A DNA stretch of 64,000 nucleotides from an uncultured bacterium (GCA_905215465.1 CAJMPT010000007.1:1-64000), one strand, 5' to 3'. Numbered from the stretch's first letter, positions 26,157 to 34,531 are shown. Translations and numbers: made by a program. The notes: generated by a model from the letters alone, not told the origin.

Positions 26157-27488
26157 GTGGCAGAGGCAACGACGCAGCAGGTGAGGATCGAGCGAATGGC
26201 CTACGGCCCGGAGGCGGTGGGCAGGCTCGAGAGCGGCAAGACTGTCTTCGTGGCAGGAGCCGTCCCGGGAGACCTCGTGGAGGTCGCCATCGACCGGGAG
26301 GCCGAGCGCTACTGCAACGGCCACGTCGCAAGCGTCCTGGAGGCCTCGCCGGACCGCATCGTTGCCGAGTGCCCCTACGCCACCGTCTGCGGCGGCTGCC
26401 CCTGGGCCCCGATGTCCTACAAGGCCCAGGCAAGGCACAAGCGCGAGGGCGTGGTCTCCGCGCTCGCTCGCATCGGCCGCATGGGAGAGGAGCGCGCCGA
26501 GGACCTGGTTGCCCCCATCGTCTCGCCGTCGGCGCCCTGGGGCTACCGCAACAAGGTCGAGCTTGCCGTGGTGGAGCGTGCCGGGCGTCTCTCGCTGGGC
26601 ATGCACGCGGCCGACGGCTCCGGCGTGGTTGCCGTCAAGGCCTGCAAACTCCTGGACAAGGGCCACCAGGGCATGGTCAAGTCCGTGGCCGGAGCCCTCT
26701 CCTACATGGCCAACTCCCACCACCTGGAGCTCGAGCGCGTGGGCGTGCGCGTCTCCACACGCACGCGCGAGGTCGAGGTGGCCCTGTGGGACCGCCCCGG
26801 CGGCTTCCCGCGCGCGGCGGTGGCAAAGGTCCTCGCCGACGCCTGCAAGCCCACCTCGGTCACCCGCGTGATGCAGAAGGGCCCCGCCAAGGCCAGAAAG
26901 ATCGCGGGCCAGGAGCGCCTTGCCGGCCGCGGCTCCTGGGGCGAGGTCGTGGGCGCCGAGAAGATGCGCGTCTCGGCCCCCTCGTTCTTTCAGGTCAACA
27001 CCAAGGGCGCCGAGAAGCTCGTCGAGCTCGTCATGGAGGGTCTCGACCCTCAGCCCGACGAGGAGGCGATGGACCTCTACTGCGGCGCCGGAACCTTCAC
27101 TCTGCCCCTGGCGCGCCGCGCGGGCTTTGTCTCTGCGGTGGAGTCCTACGGCCCCGCGGTTCGCGACCTCAGGCGCAACCTCGACGACGCCCGCCTTGAG
27201 AACGTGGACCCCATTGGCGGAGACGCCGGCCTGGAGTTCCCGGACACCGACGCGGACGTAATCGTGGTTGACCCGCCGCGCGCCGGCCTGGCAGAGCAGG
27301 TGGTGAGTCAGCTCTCCGAGCAGCCCGCCCGTGCCATAGCCTACGTTAGCTGCGACCCGGCGACCCTCGCCCGAGACCTCGCCCGCTTTGAGGAGAAGGG
27401 CACCTTCGAGCCGGTGAGCGTCACCCCCGTTGACCTCTTCCCACAGACCTTCCACGTGGAGACTGTCACCATCCTGCGCAGGCGCTAG
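26157..27488 (+). CDS. TrmA/RlmD-family RNA (uracil-5-)-methyltransferase
   Basis: SAM-dependent methylation of a uridine in 23S rRNA or tRNA. The 443-residue protein starts at a GTG with GGAG upstream, at the ppk end. It has a TRAM domain (1-60), an iron-sulfur type Cys cluster (CPYATVCGGCPW), the SAM site (LYCGAGTFTLPLA), DPPRAGL and the nucleophile Cys in YVSCDPATLARDL. Motifs match the RumA/RlmD and TrmA group; which uridine it modifies cannot be told. It is co-directional with ppk and likely in the same transcript. Confidence 0.9.
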   Translation: MAEATTQQVRIERMAYGPEAVGRLESGKTVFVAGAVPGDLVEVAIDREAERYCNGHVASVLEASPDRIVAECPYATVCGGCPWAPMSYKAQARHKREGVVSALARIGRMGEERAEDLVAPIVSPSAPWGYRNKVELAVVERAGRLSLGMHAADGSGVVAVKACKLLDKGHQGMVKSVAGALSYMANSHHLELERVGVRVSTRTREVEVALWDRPGGFPRAAVAKVLADACKPTSVTRVMQKGPAKARKIAGQERLAGRGSWGEVVGAEKMRVSAPSFFQVNTKGAEKLVELVMEGLDPQPDEEAMDLYCGAGTFTLPLARRAGFVSAVESYGPAVRDLRRNLDDARLENVDPIGGDAGLEFPDTDADVIVVDPPRAGLAEQVVSQLSEQPARAIAYVSCDPATLARDLARFEEKGTFEPVSVTPVDLFPQTFHVETVTILRRR

Positions 27489-27512
27489 ACGAGAAGGACG
27501 GACGACCCCTCC

Positions 27513-27600
27513 GCGAGCCCCGCGGGTTTCTCTTCGGCTCAGTCCTCGGCGCAAAGGACGCGCCTGCGGAGGTCGCCTGCGAGAAACCTGCGGGGCTCGC
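27513..27600. repeat. Long inverted repeat at the left edge of the AT-rich insert
   Basis: A 20-bp arm at 27513-27532 (GCGAGCCCCGCGGGTTTCTC) is repeated inverted at 27581-27600 with one mismatch. The 48-nt loop carries a small GTCCT/AGGAC hairpin. A further weak hairpin (AGCCC/GGGCT) is at 27671-27687. The 285-bp gap has no gene I can support. It may terminate the methyltransferase transcript or mark an insertion edge. Confidence 0.65.
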
Positions 27601-27773
27601 TGCGTTGACGGGGTTGCGCTTCTCGCCGGCCGCCGAGGACGGTAGACGGGTTGGAGCGCCTTTGGTGGCTAGCCCTAGCACCGGGCTTTGGCATCTGAAC
27701 CCAGCTGGCATCTACGCCTAGCATTTTACAGACGCATCACATACCATGAGCATCAAATGAGGGAAGGAATGAC

Positions 27774-29615
27774 ATGGGCGAAAACGAGCTGGCGCCTCTC
27801 GTTGAAACGGACCTCGTAACTAAAAGTGAGTTGTACGAGCCCATGTCTTATTACGGCATTAGACCACGTATCTCTATCGAGTACGTTTCAGACATACATC
27901 TGCTGCATCACAAATGTTATTTCGATAACAACATTCAAAAGACAGCGAAGGCTCTTGCGAGGTCGCTATACGACTCGTCTCATTTACGCAAGTCGTTATC
28001 GTGGAATACCCCACTATTCTTGGGCGATGTGTCGTCCGATGCGAATCTAACCATTGCTTTTTACAAGCAGTACAGAATGAACGACATGTATGCCCAATAC
28101 AGACGGTTTAGGCGTAGTCAGGTTAGTGCAGCCGATATCTCGGCGTTTAAGAATAAGCAAACAGATATCAAACGTCGAAGTGATAGGCTTGCGGCGTATA
28201 TCGAGTCGAAAAGCAGTGAGTTCAAGCGAATCAAGAGTGATATTGATAGACACGTAAACTATAACAAGGTCATTGCGCCAAAAGGCAACTTTCAAGATGT
28301 TGAGTACTACCTAAATAGCGATTACTACAAAAAACGCAAGCTGCCCCGCTCTTTAAAGAAGAAAATTTTAACTGCAGCAGCTCTGAACGATGAAATATCA
28401 AATCTTAATCGTCGTAAGCAGAGACTAGATTCCTGGCTTGCCTCCAAAGAGATTCCCAGTGAGATTCCGCTCAGTGATTTTTCCTATTGTCCCGATGGTC
28501 CTATCGGGCTAGTGATTCTTGGCAATCACGAGTACATAGATTTTTTCAACATCGACGAGGCGGTTGAATTTTACAAGTCGGCGCTCGAACCACTGGGTTA
28601 TCTCGTCTTACAAAACGAGTACGTAGAAAGCGACAATGCTGTCATCTACGGAGGTACCGGATTCGCCAAGTATAACCCGACGTACAACGCGAACAGCCTC
28701 GTTTGCTGCAAGGCGATGGAGGGAAACAGGGCGTACGAAATTGAGCAAACAAATCTGTTTGAGGTCGGATATGAGACAGCGAAGAATCATGCAATGGAGA
28801 CTGGTAGGTGCTTCATTTGCGCAGCTCACTATCCTGTAGAAAGCTGTCTTGGAAAATATGATAAAGAAGCCGTTTATTTCACTGGGCATACACACATAAA
28901 TGAGCGAATCAGAACTGAAGAAAAGACCCTATTTGCAGATAACCAGATTGGCTATCACAGAAGCGGTGGCTTCGATGGCACGATTCACTTCAAAACAGCG
29001 AAGATGGATTCAATCACAAATCCCTACAATGCCTTAAACGATGGATATTACCAGACAACACCAGATAACTATCTTAAGTTCTATGACTACATTGGAGAAT
29101 ATATAGGTGGAGGGGCTCTGATTCGCAAACGCTGCGAAAACGGTGAGCTATACGTAATCAAATCCCACGGTTATTACGGGTTCTTTATTGTTAGCAAATC
29201 GGGCATATCCATCGTTAACGGCGGCAAAACAAAAAGAATTGTGTTAACCAAAAATATCGACTGGATTAATAAGAACTTTAGCATTGTCGTACGTAAGTAT
29301 CTTTCCGTCCTCGAGCCGCTACGCATGGCTCAGGAACAGATTTCGCGAGAGCTTAAGCGACTGGGGTTCCTGGGATCTATCCATGGACTTATCGTAGACA
29401 TCGATTTTTGGAACCATATCATGGTGAACCCAGCTAATGGCTCAATTGCCTTCTATTATTCACCATCATATGGAGTGGTAAAACAATTTAAATCTTTCCA
29501 AGAGCAGCTCGAGTTTATGAGCGGGAGGGATTCCTTAGAGCAAGCTACTATCAACAAAAGATTGATACTAAATCAATCGAAAATGGAAGCGCAGCATCCA
29601 AGTGCGACACTTTAG
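27774..29615 (+). CDS. Metallophosphoesterase with coiled-coil insertion
   Basis: The calcineurin-like metal ligands are all present: SDIHL (Asp40, His42), LGDV (Asp85), ILGNHEY (Asn251, His252), AAHYP (His352) and TGHTH (His372, His374). Between the GD and GNHE motifs lie about 165 residues instead of the usual few dozen. They are rich in Lys/Arg/Glu, and about 100-220 are probably a coiled coil. Residues 385-613 match no domain I recognise. Codon use is AT-rich, unlike all flanking genes, so recent transfer is likely. AAGGA lies 5 nt before the ATG. The substrate is unknown; nucleic acid or nucleotide cleavage is possible. Confidence 0.85.
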   Translation: MGENELAPLVETDLVTKSELYEPMSYYGIRPRISIEYVSDIHLLHHKCYFDNNIQKTAKALARSLYDSSHLRKSLSWNTPLFLGDVSSDANLTIAFYKQYRMNDMYAQYRRFRRSQVSAADISAFKNKQTDIKRRSDRLAAYIESKSSEFKRIKSDIDRHVNYNKVIAPKGNFQDVEYYLNSDYYKKRKLPRSLKKKILTAAALNDEISNLNRRKQRLDSWLASKEIPSEIPLSDFSYCPDGPIGLVILGNHEYIDFFNIDEAVEFYKSALEPLGYLVLQNEYVESDNAVIYGGTGFAKYNPTYNANSLVCCKAMEGNRAYEIEQTNLFEVGYETAKNHAMETGRCFICAAHYPVESCLGKYDKEAVYFTGHTHINERIRTEEKTLFADNQIGYHRSGGFDGTIHFKTAKMDSITNPYNALNDGYYQTTPDNYLKFYDYIGEYIGGGALIRKRCENGELYVIKSHGYYGFFIVSKSGISIVNGGKTKRIVLTKNIDWINKNFSIVVRKYLSVLEPLRMAQEQISRELKRLGFLGSIHGLIVDIDFWNHIMVNPANGSIAFYYSPSYGVVKQFKSFQEQLEFMSGRDSLEQATINKRLILNQSKMEAQHPSATL

Positions 29616-29671
29616 CATTAAGCGGCTCAAACATACTAGCCTCGATTGAGGATAACGGTGTCTCAGACGAG

Positions 29672-30106
29672 ATGAAAGTAGTGAGCCGTAAGGATGGTGC
29701 CTACGGCGTATCGCGTGCCATCAATCCGTTACAGCGTCTTTTTTCTGGGCATGTACTGCGCGATTTTGATTTAAGGCTAATTGAGGTCAAAGACGCTAGC
29801 ACCGCAACCCACAGAAAACGTTCCATGTGTGGACGAGTTTATAGCGACAGATACTGTGATGAATACCTCATTATTCATGACGATTTAGGTGAATTTGTCA
29901 CGTTGCTGGATAAGGCCGGGAAGAAGTCAGTGGCAAGCGTCACAAAGTTAAGGGCTTCGACTCAAGGCGGAGCCTATGCGAAAGGCGAATGGGTTACGAA
30001 AAGTCTCGAGGAAACGATGAAGAAGTACAGAGGAAAATGGCGCTCGCTAAAACCATGGCACAAGGCAATTCAGCTGATGAAGCCAAAGAAAATAGAATCT
30101 AAGTGA
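29672..30106 (+). CDS. Hypothetical protein of the AT-rich insert
   Basis: A 144-residue basic protein with no domain I recognise. It lies 56 bp after the metallophosphoesterase, on the same strand and with the same AT-rich codon use, so it probably moved with it. The C-terminus is very basic (KPWHKAIQLMKPKKIESK). I see no signal peptide or membrane segment. The frame is open upstream of the ATG, but no other start codon occurs before a stop. Confidence 0.7.
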   Translation: MKVVSRKDGAYGVSRAINPLQRLFSGHVLRDFDLRLIEVKDASTATHRKRSMCGRVYSDRYCDEYLIIHDDLGEFVTLLDKAGKKSVASVTKLRASTQGGAYAKGEWVTKSLEETMKKYRGKWRSLKPWHKAIQLMKPKKIESK

Positions 30107-30109
30107 TTA

Positions 30110-30210
30110 GACAGATTATGACATTTTATAAGCAAAACTCGCTTCAAATCCGAATAGCAAATGCAAAGTAATCTGTCTTCCATCCTCATCGTCCGGCGAG
30201 GATGGAAGAC
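30110..30210. repeat. Two inverted repeats at the right edge of the AT-rich insert
   Basis: GACAGATTA (30110-30118) pairs with TAATCTGTC (30169-30177) across 50 nt. Directly after, GTCTTCCATCCTC (30175-30187) pairs perfectly with GAGGATGGAAGAC (30198-30210). Base composition changes from AT-rich to GC-rich here. The second hairpin may terminate the insert's transcript, though no U-tract follows. Confidence 0.65.
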
Positions 30211-30228
30211 AGGCTGGGGGCACTGTTT

Positions 30229-30724
30229 ATGGAGCTCGGTAACAAGGTCTTGGTCGTGAGGTGCTCGGAGAGTGGGAAGAGCACGCTCGCACGAGCGTTG
30301 GGAGCGCGGACCGGGTTGCCGGTGGTACAACTTGGACAACGTGTTCTGGAGGGGTGACGGGACGCACATCAGCGCTGAGGAGTTTGACCGGCAGCTTGAG
30401 GAAGCTCTGAGTCAAGACGCCTGGATCATAGACGGGGACTTCAACAGGACGTACGAGAGGCGCATCGCGGCCGCGGACATCGTCATCCTGCTGGACTACC
30501 CTGAGGAAGTGTGCCTGGCGGGAATAGCGGGCCGCGTGGGACAGGTGCGGCCCGACATCCCTTGGGTGGAGAGGGAGCTTGATCCTGCCCTCGTGGCGCA
30601 TGTCCGCGCCTGGCGCACCGCCGCGCGTCCCAAGCTGCTCGAACTTCTCGCCAAGTGCCCGGAAGTGAAGGTCATCACGCTCAGGTCCGGCGACGAGGCC
30701 GCAATGTGGCTCGGCTCGTTGTAG
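30229..30724 (+). pseudogene. Frameshifted P-loop kinase (adenylate kinase / FlaR-like)
   Basis: Two frames are needed to read one protein. From the ATG at 30229 the first frame gives a degraded Walker A (LVVRCSESGKSTLARALG) and TGLPVV. It then runs into a stop at about 30355. The rest continues one frame over (YNLDNVFWRGDGTHI, IIDGDF, VILLDYPEEV) to 30724. The junction lies near 30322-30332. Intact relatives, small P-loop kinases called DNA topology modulation proteins, read through TGLP-YxLDxxFW. The first Gly of the Walker A is also lost. It abuts the AT-rich insert. A sequencing error could mimic the shift, but the Walker A loss argues for decay. Confidence 0.72.
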
Positions 30725-30768
30725 CCGGCAGCGTCCACCCGCCTTTTGGGGCTCTCGCATAAAACTTG

Positions 30769-30797
30769 TTGCGGCGCTGACGATAAAAGGGTACAAA
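30769..30797 (+). promoter_or_regulatory. Candidate promoter of the ferredoxin gene
   Basis: TTGCGG at 30769-30774 and TACAAA at 30792-30797 are separated by 17 bp, 47 bp before the ferredoxin start. The -10 matches four of six consensus bases. Support is positional only. Confidence 0.4.
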
Positions 30798-30843
30798 CGT
30801 AAGCACATCGGGTAAGGGGCCCGAGAAAGAGAGAGGATTCACC

Positions 30844-31029
30844 ATGAAGGCTACTGTCAACGAGGATTGCATCGGCTGCGGCATGTGCGAGGGCACCTGC
30901 CCCGACGTCTTCGCCATCAACGACGACGGCGTCGCTGAGGCCCAGGTCGAGGAGGTCCCGGCTGACGCCGAGGACGCCGCCCAGGAGGCTGCCGACAACT
31001 GCCCCGTCTCCGCCATCGAGGTCGAGTAG
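30844..31029 (+). CDS. Small ferredoxin, [4Fe-4S]
   Basis: Electron carrier of 61 residues. Cluster ligands are in CIGCGMCEGTCP (Cys9, Cys12, Cys15, with Cys19 extra) and the distant Cys53-Pro of NCPVSAIEVE. This is the single-cluster arrangement. The rest is acidic (EEVPADAEDAAQEA). AGAGAGGA lies upstream. It is flanked by its own promoter-like site and a terminator, so it is probably monocistronic. The redox partner cannot be inferred from the neighbours. Confidence 0.94.
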   Translation: MKATVNEDCIGCGMCEGTCPDVFAINDDGVAEAQVEEVPADAEDAAQEAADNCPVSAIEVE

Positions 31030-31065
31030 CACTCACCCTGGCAGACTCACGCAGTCTTTACGCCA

Positions 31066-31095
31066 AGCGGGGGCCATTGTGGCCCCCGCTTTTTG
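31066..31095 (+). terminator. Terminator of the ferredoxin gene
   Basis: AGCGGGGGCC and GGCCCCCGCT form a perfect 10-bp stem with loop ATTGT, followed by a TTTTG tract: a textbook intrinsic terminator 37 bp after the stop. Confidence 0.93.
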
Positions 31096-31118
31096 TTGAC
31101 CACAGGAGGGAACGACCC

Positions 31119-31754
31119 TTGATTCTTGCATCCCAGTCACCCCGCCGCAGGCAGCTCCTTGAGGAGGCCGGCTTTGCGCTGGACATCCGCCCGGCAGACA
31201 TCGACGAGACCCCAAAGCCTGGCGAGAAGCCCACGGAGCTCGTGGCCCGGCTGGCATGCCAGAAGGCCGAAGCATGCCGCCAGGAGCTCTCACAGGGCCC
31301 CTCAGACGGCCTTCTGGTGGCAGCTGACACCATCGTCTGGAGTGACGAGGTGGGCGTGCTGGGAAAGCCCGCGGACGCAGACGATGCGCGCCGCATGCTG
31401 CGAGACCTCTCCGACCGCACTCACCACGTGAGCACGGGCGCATGCGCGCTCCTGCTCTCCCCTGCCGCCGAGGTGCTTGGGAGCGCTAGCTTCATAGAGA
31501 CCACAGACGTCACGTTCTTCGAGCTCACCGATGCGGAGATCGACGCCTACGTGGCCACGGGCGACCCGCTTGACAAGGCAGGGTCCTACGGCATCCAGAC
31601 ACCCGCGGGCCGCCTTCTGGTGCGTGCCATCCATGGCGACTACGACAACGTGGTGGGTCTCCCCATCCCACGCCTCATGCGCGAGCTGGGACGCCTCGCC
31701 GGCTGCGGCGATGGGGCCCTCTGGGCCCTCAAGCGTGCCCACACGACACGCTAG
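31119..31754 (+). CDS. maf: Maf-like nucleoside triphosphate pyrophosphatase
   Basis: Hydrolyses non-canonical or excess pyrimidine nucleotides. The start is a TTG at 31119 with CAGGAGGG upstream; an in-frame reading from 31077 would begin inside the ferredoxin terminator. The 211-residue protein begins with the family signature LILASQSPRRRQLL and has ADTIVWSD, LGKPAD, ATGDPLDKAGSYGIQ and NVVGLPIPRL. The signature order fits the dTTP/UTP pyrophosphatase subfamily. Confidence 0.92.
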   Translation: MILASQSPRRRQLLEEAGFALDIRPADIDETPKPGEKPTELVARLACQKAEACRQELSQGPSDGLLVAADTIVWSDEVGVLGKPADADDARRMLRDLSDRTHHVSTGACALLLSPAAEVLGSASFIETTDVTFFELTDAEIDAYVATGDPLDKAGSYGIQTPAGRLLVRAIHGDYDNVVGLPIPRLMRELGRLAGCGDGALWALKRAHTTR

Positions 31755-31825
31755 GCCCTTCTCGCCTGGGCTCTTCTCGCTCAGCCCTTCTCGCCCGCTT
31801 TCTTTTCGCCAGATTACCTCTTGCC

Positions 31826-31936
31826 CTCAGTGCATTAAGCACTTGATACACCGAGCTTTTTTCGTCTCTTCGGCTATGCACCGAGCCCCAAACGCAGCTT
31901 TTCGCCCTCGTTGTATCAATCCTTTAATGCACTGAG
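31826..31936. repeat. Long imperfect palindrome in the gap after maf
   Basis: CTCAGTGCATTAA (31826-31838) and TTGATACA (31843-31850) pair with TGTATCAA (31912-31919) and TTAATGCACTGAG (31924-31936). That is 21 perfect pairs with one symmetrical 4x4 internal loop. The 61-nt centre holds two copies of a CACCGAGC...TTTTCG motif. The 355-bp gap 31755-32109 has no gene that I can support; besides this it holds only the terminator at 32018-32089. Confidence 0.7.
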
Positions 31937-32017
31937 CGGTTTCTTAACGCAGAAGGCGAACCCTGCCGTCTGGACCACCGTCGTCAAGCTCAACTAGGCC
32001 GGCCACGTCAACTCAGA

Positions 32018-32089
32018 AAAGCCCCCGTTCTTCTCAGCAAAGTTCTTTGCGCCAAAGGCGCGTAACTTTGCGAGAAGAACGGGGGCTTT
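32018..32089 (-). terminator. Long terminator hairpin of the glycosyltransferase operon
   Basis: AAAGCCCCCGTTCTTCTC and GCAAAGTT (32018-32044) pair with AACTTTGC and GAGAAGAACGGGGGCTTT (32064-32089), with a single bulged base. On the minus strand TTTTC follows. It lies 21 bp past the glycosyltransferase stop and could also stop transcripts from maf. Confidence 0.85.
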
Positions 32090-32109
32090 CCGACAGGTTG
32101 AAACCCACC

Positions 32110-33144
32110 CTAGTTGAACTTGACGACCTTCTGGGCCAGGCGGTAGCCGCCGATCGTGATCTTCTTGCCCAGGCCGCTCGGCAGGTTGGTGGCCGTGCCG
32201 ATGACGCCGTGCTTGGCCCTACGGTACATGCGCTCGTCGTAGGCGCGGAGCTCCTGCCAGAGGGCCTCGAGCTGGTCCATGGCGTCCTCGCGGTCGGAGA
32301 GCTTGGAGAAGACCGAGCAGATGGCCATGATGATGGTGAAGTAGTTCATCATGTAGCTGCGCAGCTGCGGGCTGTCGATGTCGTCGTAGACGTGGTAGGC
32401 CCGCATCATGATGCGGGCAACGCGCCAGTAGTGATCCACGCGGCTCGTCAGGACCTTCTCGTTGACGGACTGGTCCTCGCGGCCGATGAAGTAGCGATAG
32501 AGGTCCACGTCAAGGTAGTAGAGCGAGTGGCACAGCGGGAAGGGCACGTAGGCGTAGATGTTGTCCACGTAGAAGGTGTGGGCGGGCATCTGCAGGTTTG
32601 CCTTGCGCAGGGTCTCGGTGCGGTAGGTCAGTGCATGCATGAGCAGGTACTTCCACATCTTGAAGTGGCCGATCTCGTTCCAGCCAAAGACGCGTCCCAC
32701 GGGAAGCTCGCGGCGGTAGTTGACGGCGTTTCTGCTGTTGTCCTCCACGTGCTCGTAGACGTAGTTGGTGAGGACGAGGTCAACCTGCTCGTCGGCGGCG
32801 ATGAACTCCCTCAGCTTGGCGAGAAGGGCCTTGAGCGCGTCGGCGTCGGCCCAGTCGTCGGAGTCGATGTTCTTGAAGTAGACGCCGTCGGCGTTGGCCA
32901 CGGCCTTCATGACGGCCATGCCGTGGCCGCCGTTCTCCTGGTGGACGGCCTTCACGAGGGTCGGATAGCGCTGCTGCCACTCGTCGGCCTTGGCAGGGGT
33001 CTCGTCCTTGGCGCTGCCGTCGTCCACGATGACGATCTGCACGTCGTCGGCGTAGTCGGAGCCCTCGAGGATGGACTCGATGCATTTGTCCATGTAGGCG
33101 GCCGAGTTGTAGCAGGGAATGCCGAAGGTGATGGTCTTCTTCAT
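32110..33144 (-). CDS. Family 2 glycosyltransferase
   Basis: Transfers a sugar from a nucleotide donor, probably for a surface polysaccharide or glycolipid. The 344-residue protein has the GT-A features ITFGIPCYNSAAYMDKCI, VIVDDGSAKDE and the metal-binding DSDDW. There is no membrane segment, so it acts on the inner face. It lies 64 bp after UDP-galactopyranose mutase on the same strand, so transfer of galactofuranose is a reasonable guess. A partial terminator lies between them. The acceptor is unknown. Confidence 0.9.
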   Translation of the reverse strand: MKKTITFGIPCYNSAAYMDKCIESILEGSDYADDVQIVIVDDGSAKDETPAKADEWQQRYPTLVKAVHQENGGHGMAVMKAVANADGVYFKNIDSDDWADADALKALLAKLREFIAADEQVDLVLTNYVYEHVEDNSRNAVNYRRELPVGRVFGWNEIGHFKMWKYLLMHALTYRTETLRKANLQMPAHTFYVDNIYAYVPFPLCHSLYYLDVDLYRYFIGREDQSVNEKVLTSRVDHYWRVARIMMRAYHVYDDIDSPQLRSYMMNYFTIIMAICSVFSKLSDREDAMDQLEALWQELRAYDERMYRRAKHGVIGTATNLPSGLGKKITIGGYRLAQKVVKFN

Positions 33145-33173
33145 CGTCGTCCGATCTTCTCCTTATGGGAAAG

Positions 33174-33198
33174 GGGCGGGCCCCAAAAGGACCCGCCC
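33174..33198 (-). terminator. Hairpin between glf and the glycosyltransferase gene
   Basis: GGGCGGG (33174-33180) pairs with CCCGCCC (33192-33198) around an 11-nt loop. It lies just after the glf stop, with a short pyrimidine run after it on the minus strand. It may reduce but not stop readthrough. Confidence 0.5.
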
Positions 33199-33208
33199 AA
33201 GAGGCGCG

Positions 33209-34411
33209 TTAGTTGTGCTGGGCGATGAGCTCGTCGGAGAGGTCAAGCGCCGAGGCCACGACGCCGTCCATGTCGTAGTAGCGGTACTCCGCCAGGCGGC
33301 CGACGGCGTGGAAGTTGAGGCAGCCGGCCACGCGGTCGCGATACTTGCGGTAGAGCTCGAGGTTCTGGTCCTCGAGGATGGCGTAGTAGGGCGTCTCGTC
33401 GGAGCCGGGCGTGAAGGCCTTGGAGTATTCCTTCATGATGGTGGTCTTGCCGGGAACCACCTGGCCGGTCATGTTCTTGAACTCCGTGATGCGGGTGAAG
33501 TCCTCGGAGGTGGTGTAGTTGACTGTGCCGACGGGCTGGAACTGGTCCTCGTCGAGGGTCTCGAAGACCATGTCGAGGGTGCGGTACGGCAGGGCGCCCA
33601 GGTCGGAGCCAAAGAGCTCGTCAAGCGGGCCGGTGTAGATGACCTCACCGCCGTAGGGCTTGCCGCAGACGGTGACCGCGGAGTCGCCAACGGAGAGGAT
33701 GTCGCGCGCGTCGACGTCGGTGAAGACGGAGATGAGGTCGTGCTCGAGCATGTTCTCGAAGAGCTTGGTGTAGCCCTCGGCCGGCATGCCCTGGAAGGGG
33801 GCGCCGGGGAAGTAGCGATCGTCATCGCCCACGAAGACCGGGACGCGGCCAGTGATGGACGGGTCAATCTGGTCGGGGGTCTTGCCCCACTGCTTCATGG
33901 TGTAGTGGAGGAAGACGTTCTCAAAGACGTAGTCGGCGACCTCAGAGAGCTCGGGGTCGTTCTTCTCGCGCAGCTCCATGATGGGCACCTTCTTGTTCTC
34001 GCCGAAGGTGGCCACGAGCTTCTGGTAGAGGCGCTCGCCCTTCTCGTCGCCAAAGGCAAGCTTCAGGGACTTGTGGTTGAAGGGGACGGGCATGAGAGTG
34101 CCGTGGATGTTGGCCAGCACCTTGTGCTGGTAGTTGGTCCACTCGGTGAAGCGGGAGAGGAACTGGTCCACGCGCTCGTTGGTGGTGTGGTAGATGTGCG
34201 GGCCATACTTGTGGACCAGGATTCCGGCCTCGTCCTCGTAGTCGAAGGCGTTGCCGGCAATGTGGTCGCGACGCTCGAGGATGGCGACCTTCATGCCACA
34301 GGCCTCGGCAAGGCGACGGGCGCAGACGGAGCCAGCGTAACCCGCGCCGACGACGATGGCGTCGAAGGACTCGGGGGCAAAGTCAGCCGGCAGACCGCTC
34401 TGGATGCTCAT
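33209..34411 (-). CDS. glf: UDP-galactopyranose mutase
   Basis: Flavoenzyme that interconverts UDP-galactopyranose and UDP-galactofuranose. The ATG at 34411 has AGGA upstream and gives 400 residues; the open frame extends 132 codons further across the divergent pta promoter and is not real there. The FAD loop is AIVVGAGYAGSVCARRLAE. HKYGPHIYHT, YTMKQWGKTPDQI and VGRLAEYRYYDMD are family motifs. The organism therefore probably makes galactofuranose-containing glycans. Confidence 0.95.
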   Translation of the reverse strand: MSIQSGLPADFAPESFDAIVVGAGYAGSVCARRLAEACGMKVAILERRDHIAGNAFDYEDEAGILVHKYGPHIYHTTNERVDQFLSRFTEWTNYQHKVLANIHGTLMPVPFNHKSLKLAFGDEKGERLYQKLVATFGENKKVPIMELREKNDPELSEVADYVFENVFLHYTMKQWGKTPDQIDPSITGRVPVFVGDDDRYFPGAPFQGMPAEGYTKLFENMLEHDLISVFTDVDARDILSVGDSAVTVCGKPYGGEVIYTGPLDELFGSDLGALPYRTLDMVFETLDEDQFQPVGTVNYTTSEDFTRITEFKNMTGQVVPGKTTIMKEYSKAFTPGSDETPYYAILEDQNLELYRKYRDRVAGCLNFHAVGRLAEYRYYDMDGVVASALDLSDELIAQHN

Positions 34412-34503
34412 GTGGTTCCTCTCAAAGAGACTATGGGACGGGGGCCGGTGAGGCCCGGGCACGCGCAGATGAGGTGAATCCCGCGCCTGTGCCCTGATTT
34501 CCG

Positions 34504-34531
34504 GGTTGATTCTAGCACTGCCACCTATAAT
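34504..34531 (+). promoter_or_regulatory. Candidate promoter of pta
   Basis: A perfect -10 TATAAT lies at 34526-34531. The best -35 is GGTTGA or TTGATT (about 34504-34511) at 14-16 bp spacing, a little short. It would give a leader of about 75 nt before pta. Confidence 0.6.

Noticed and set aside
27643..27720. tRNA fragment or attachment site left of the AT-rich insert
   Set aside because: Short stems are present, but no T-loop or acceptor pairing, and no direct repeat of this stretch is found at the right edge.
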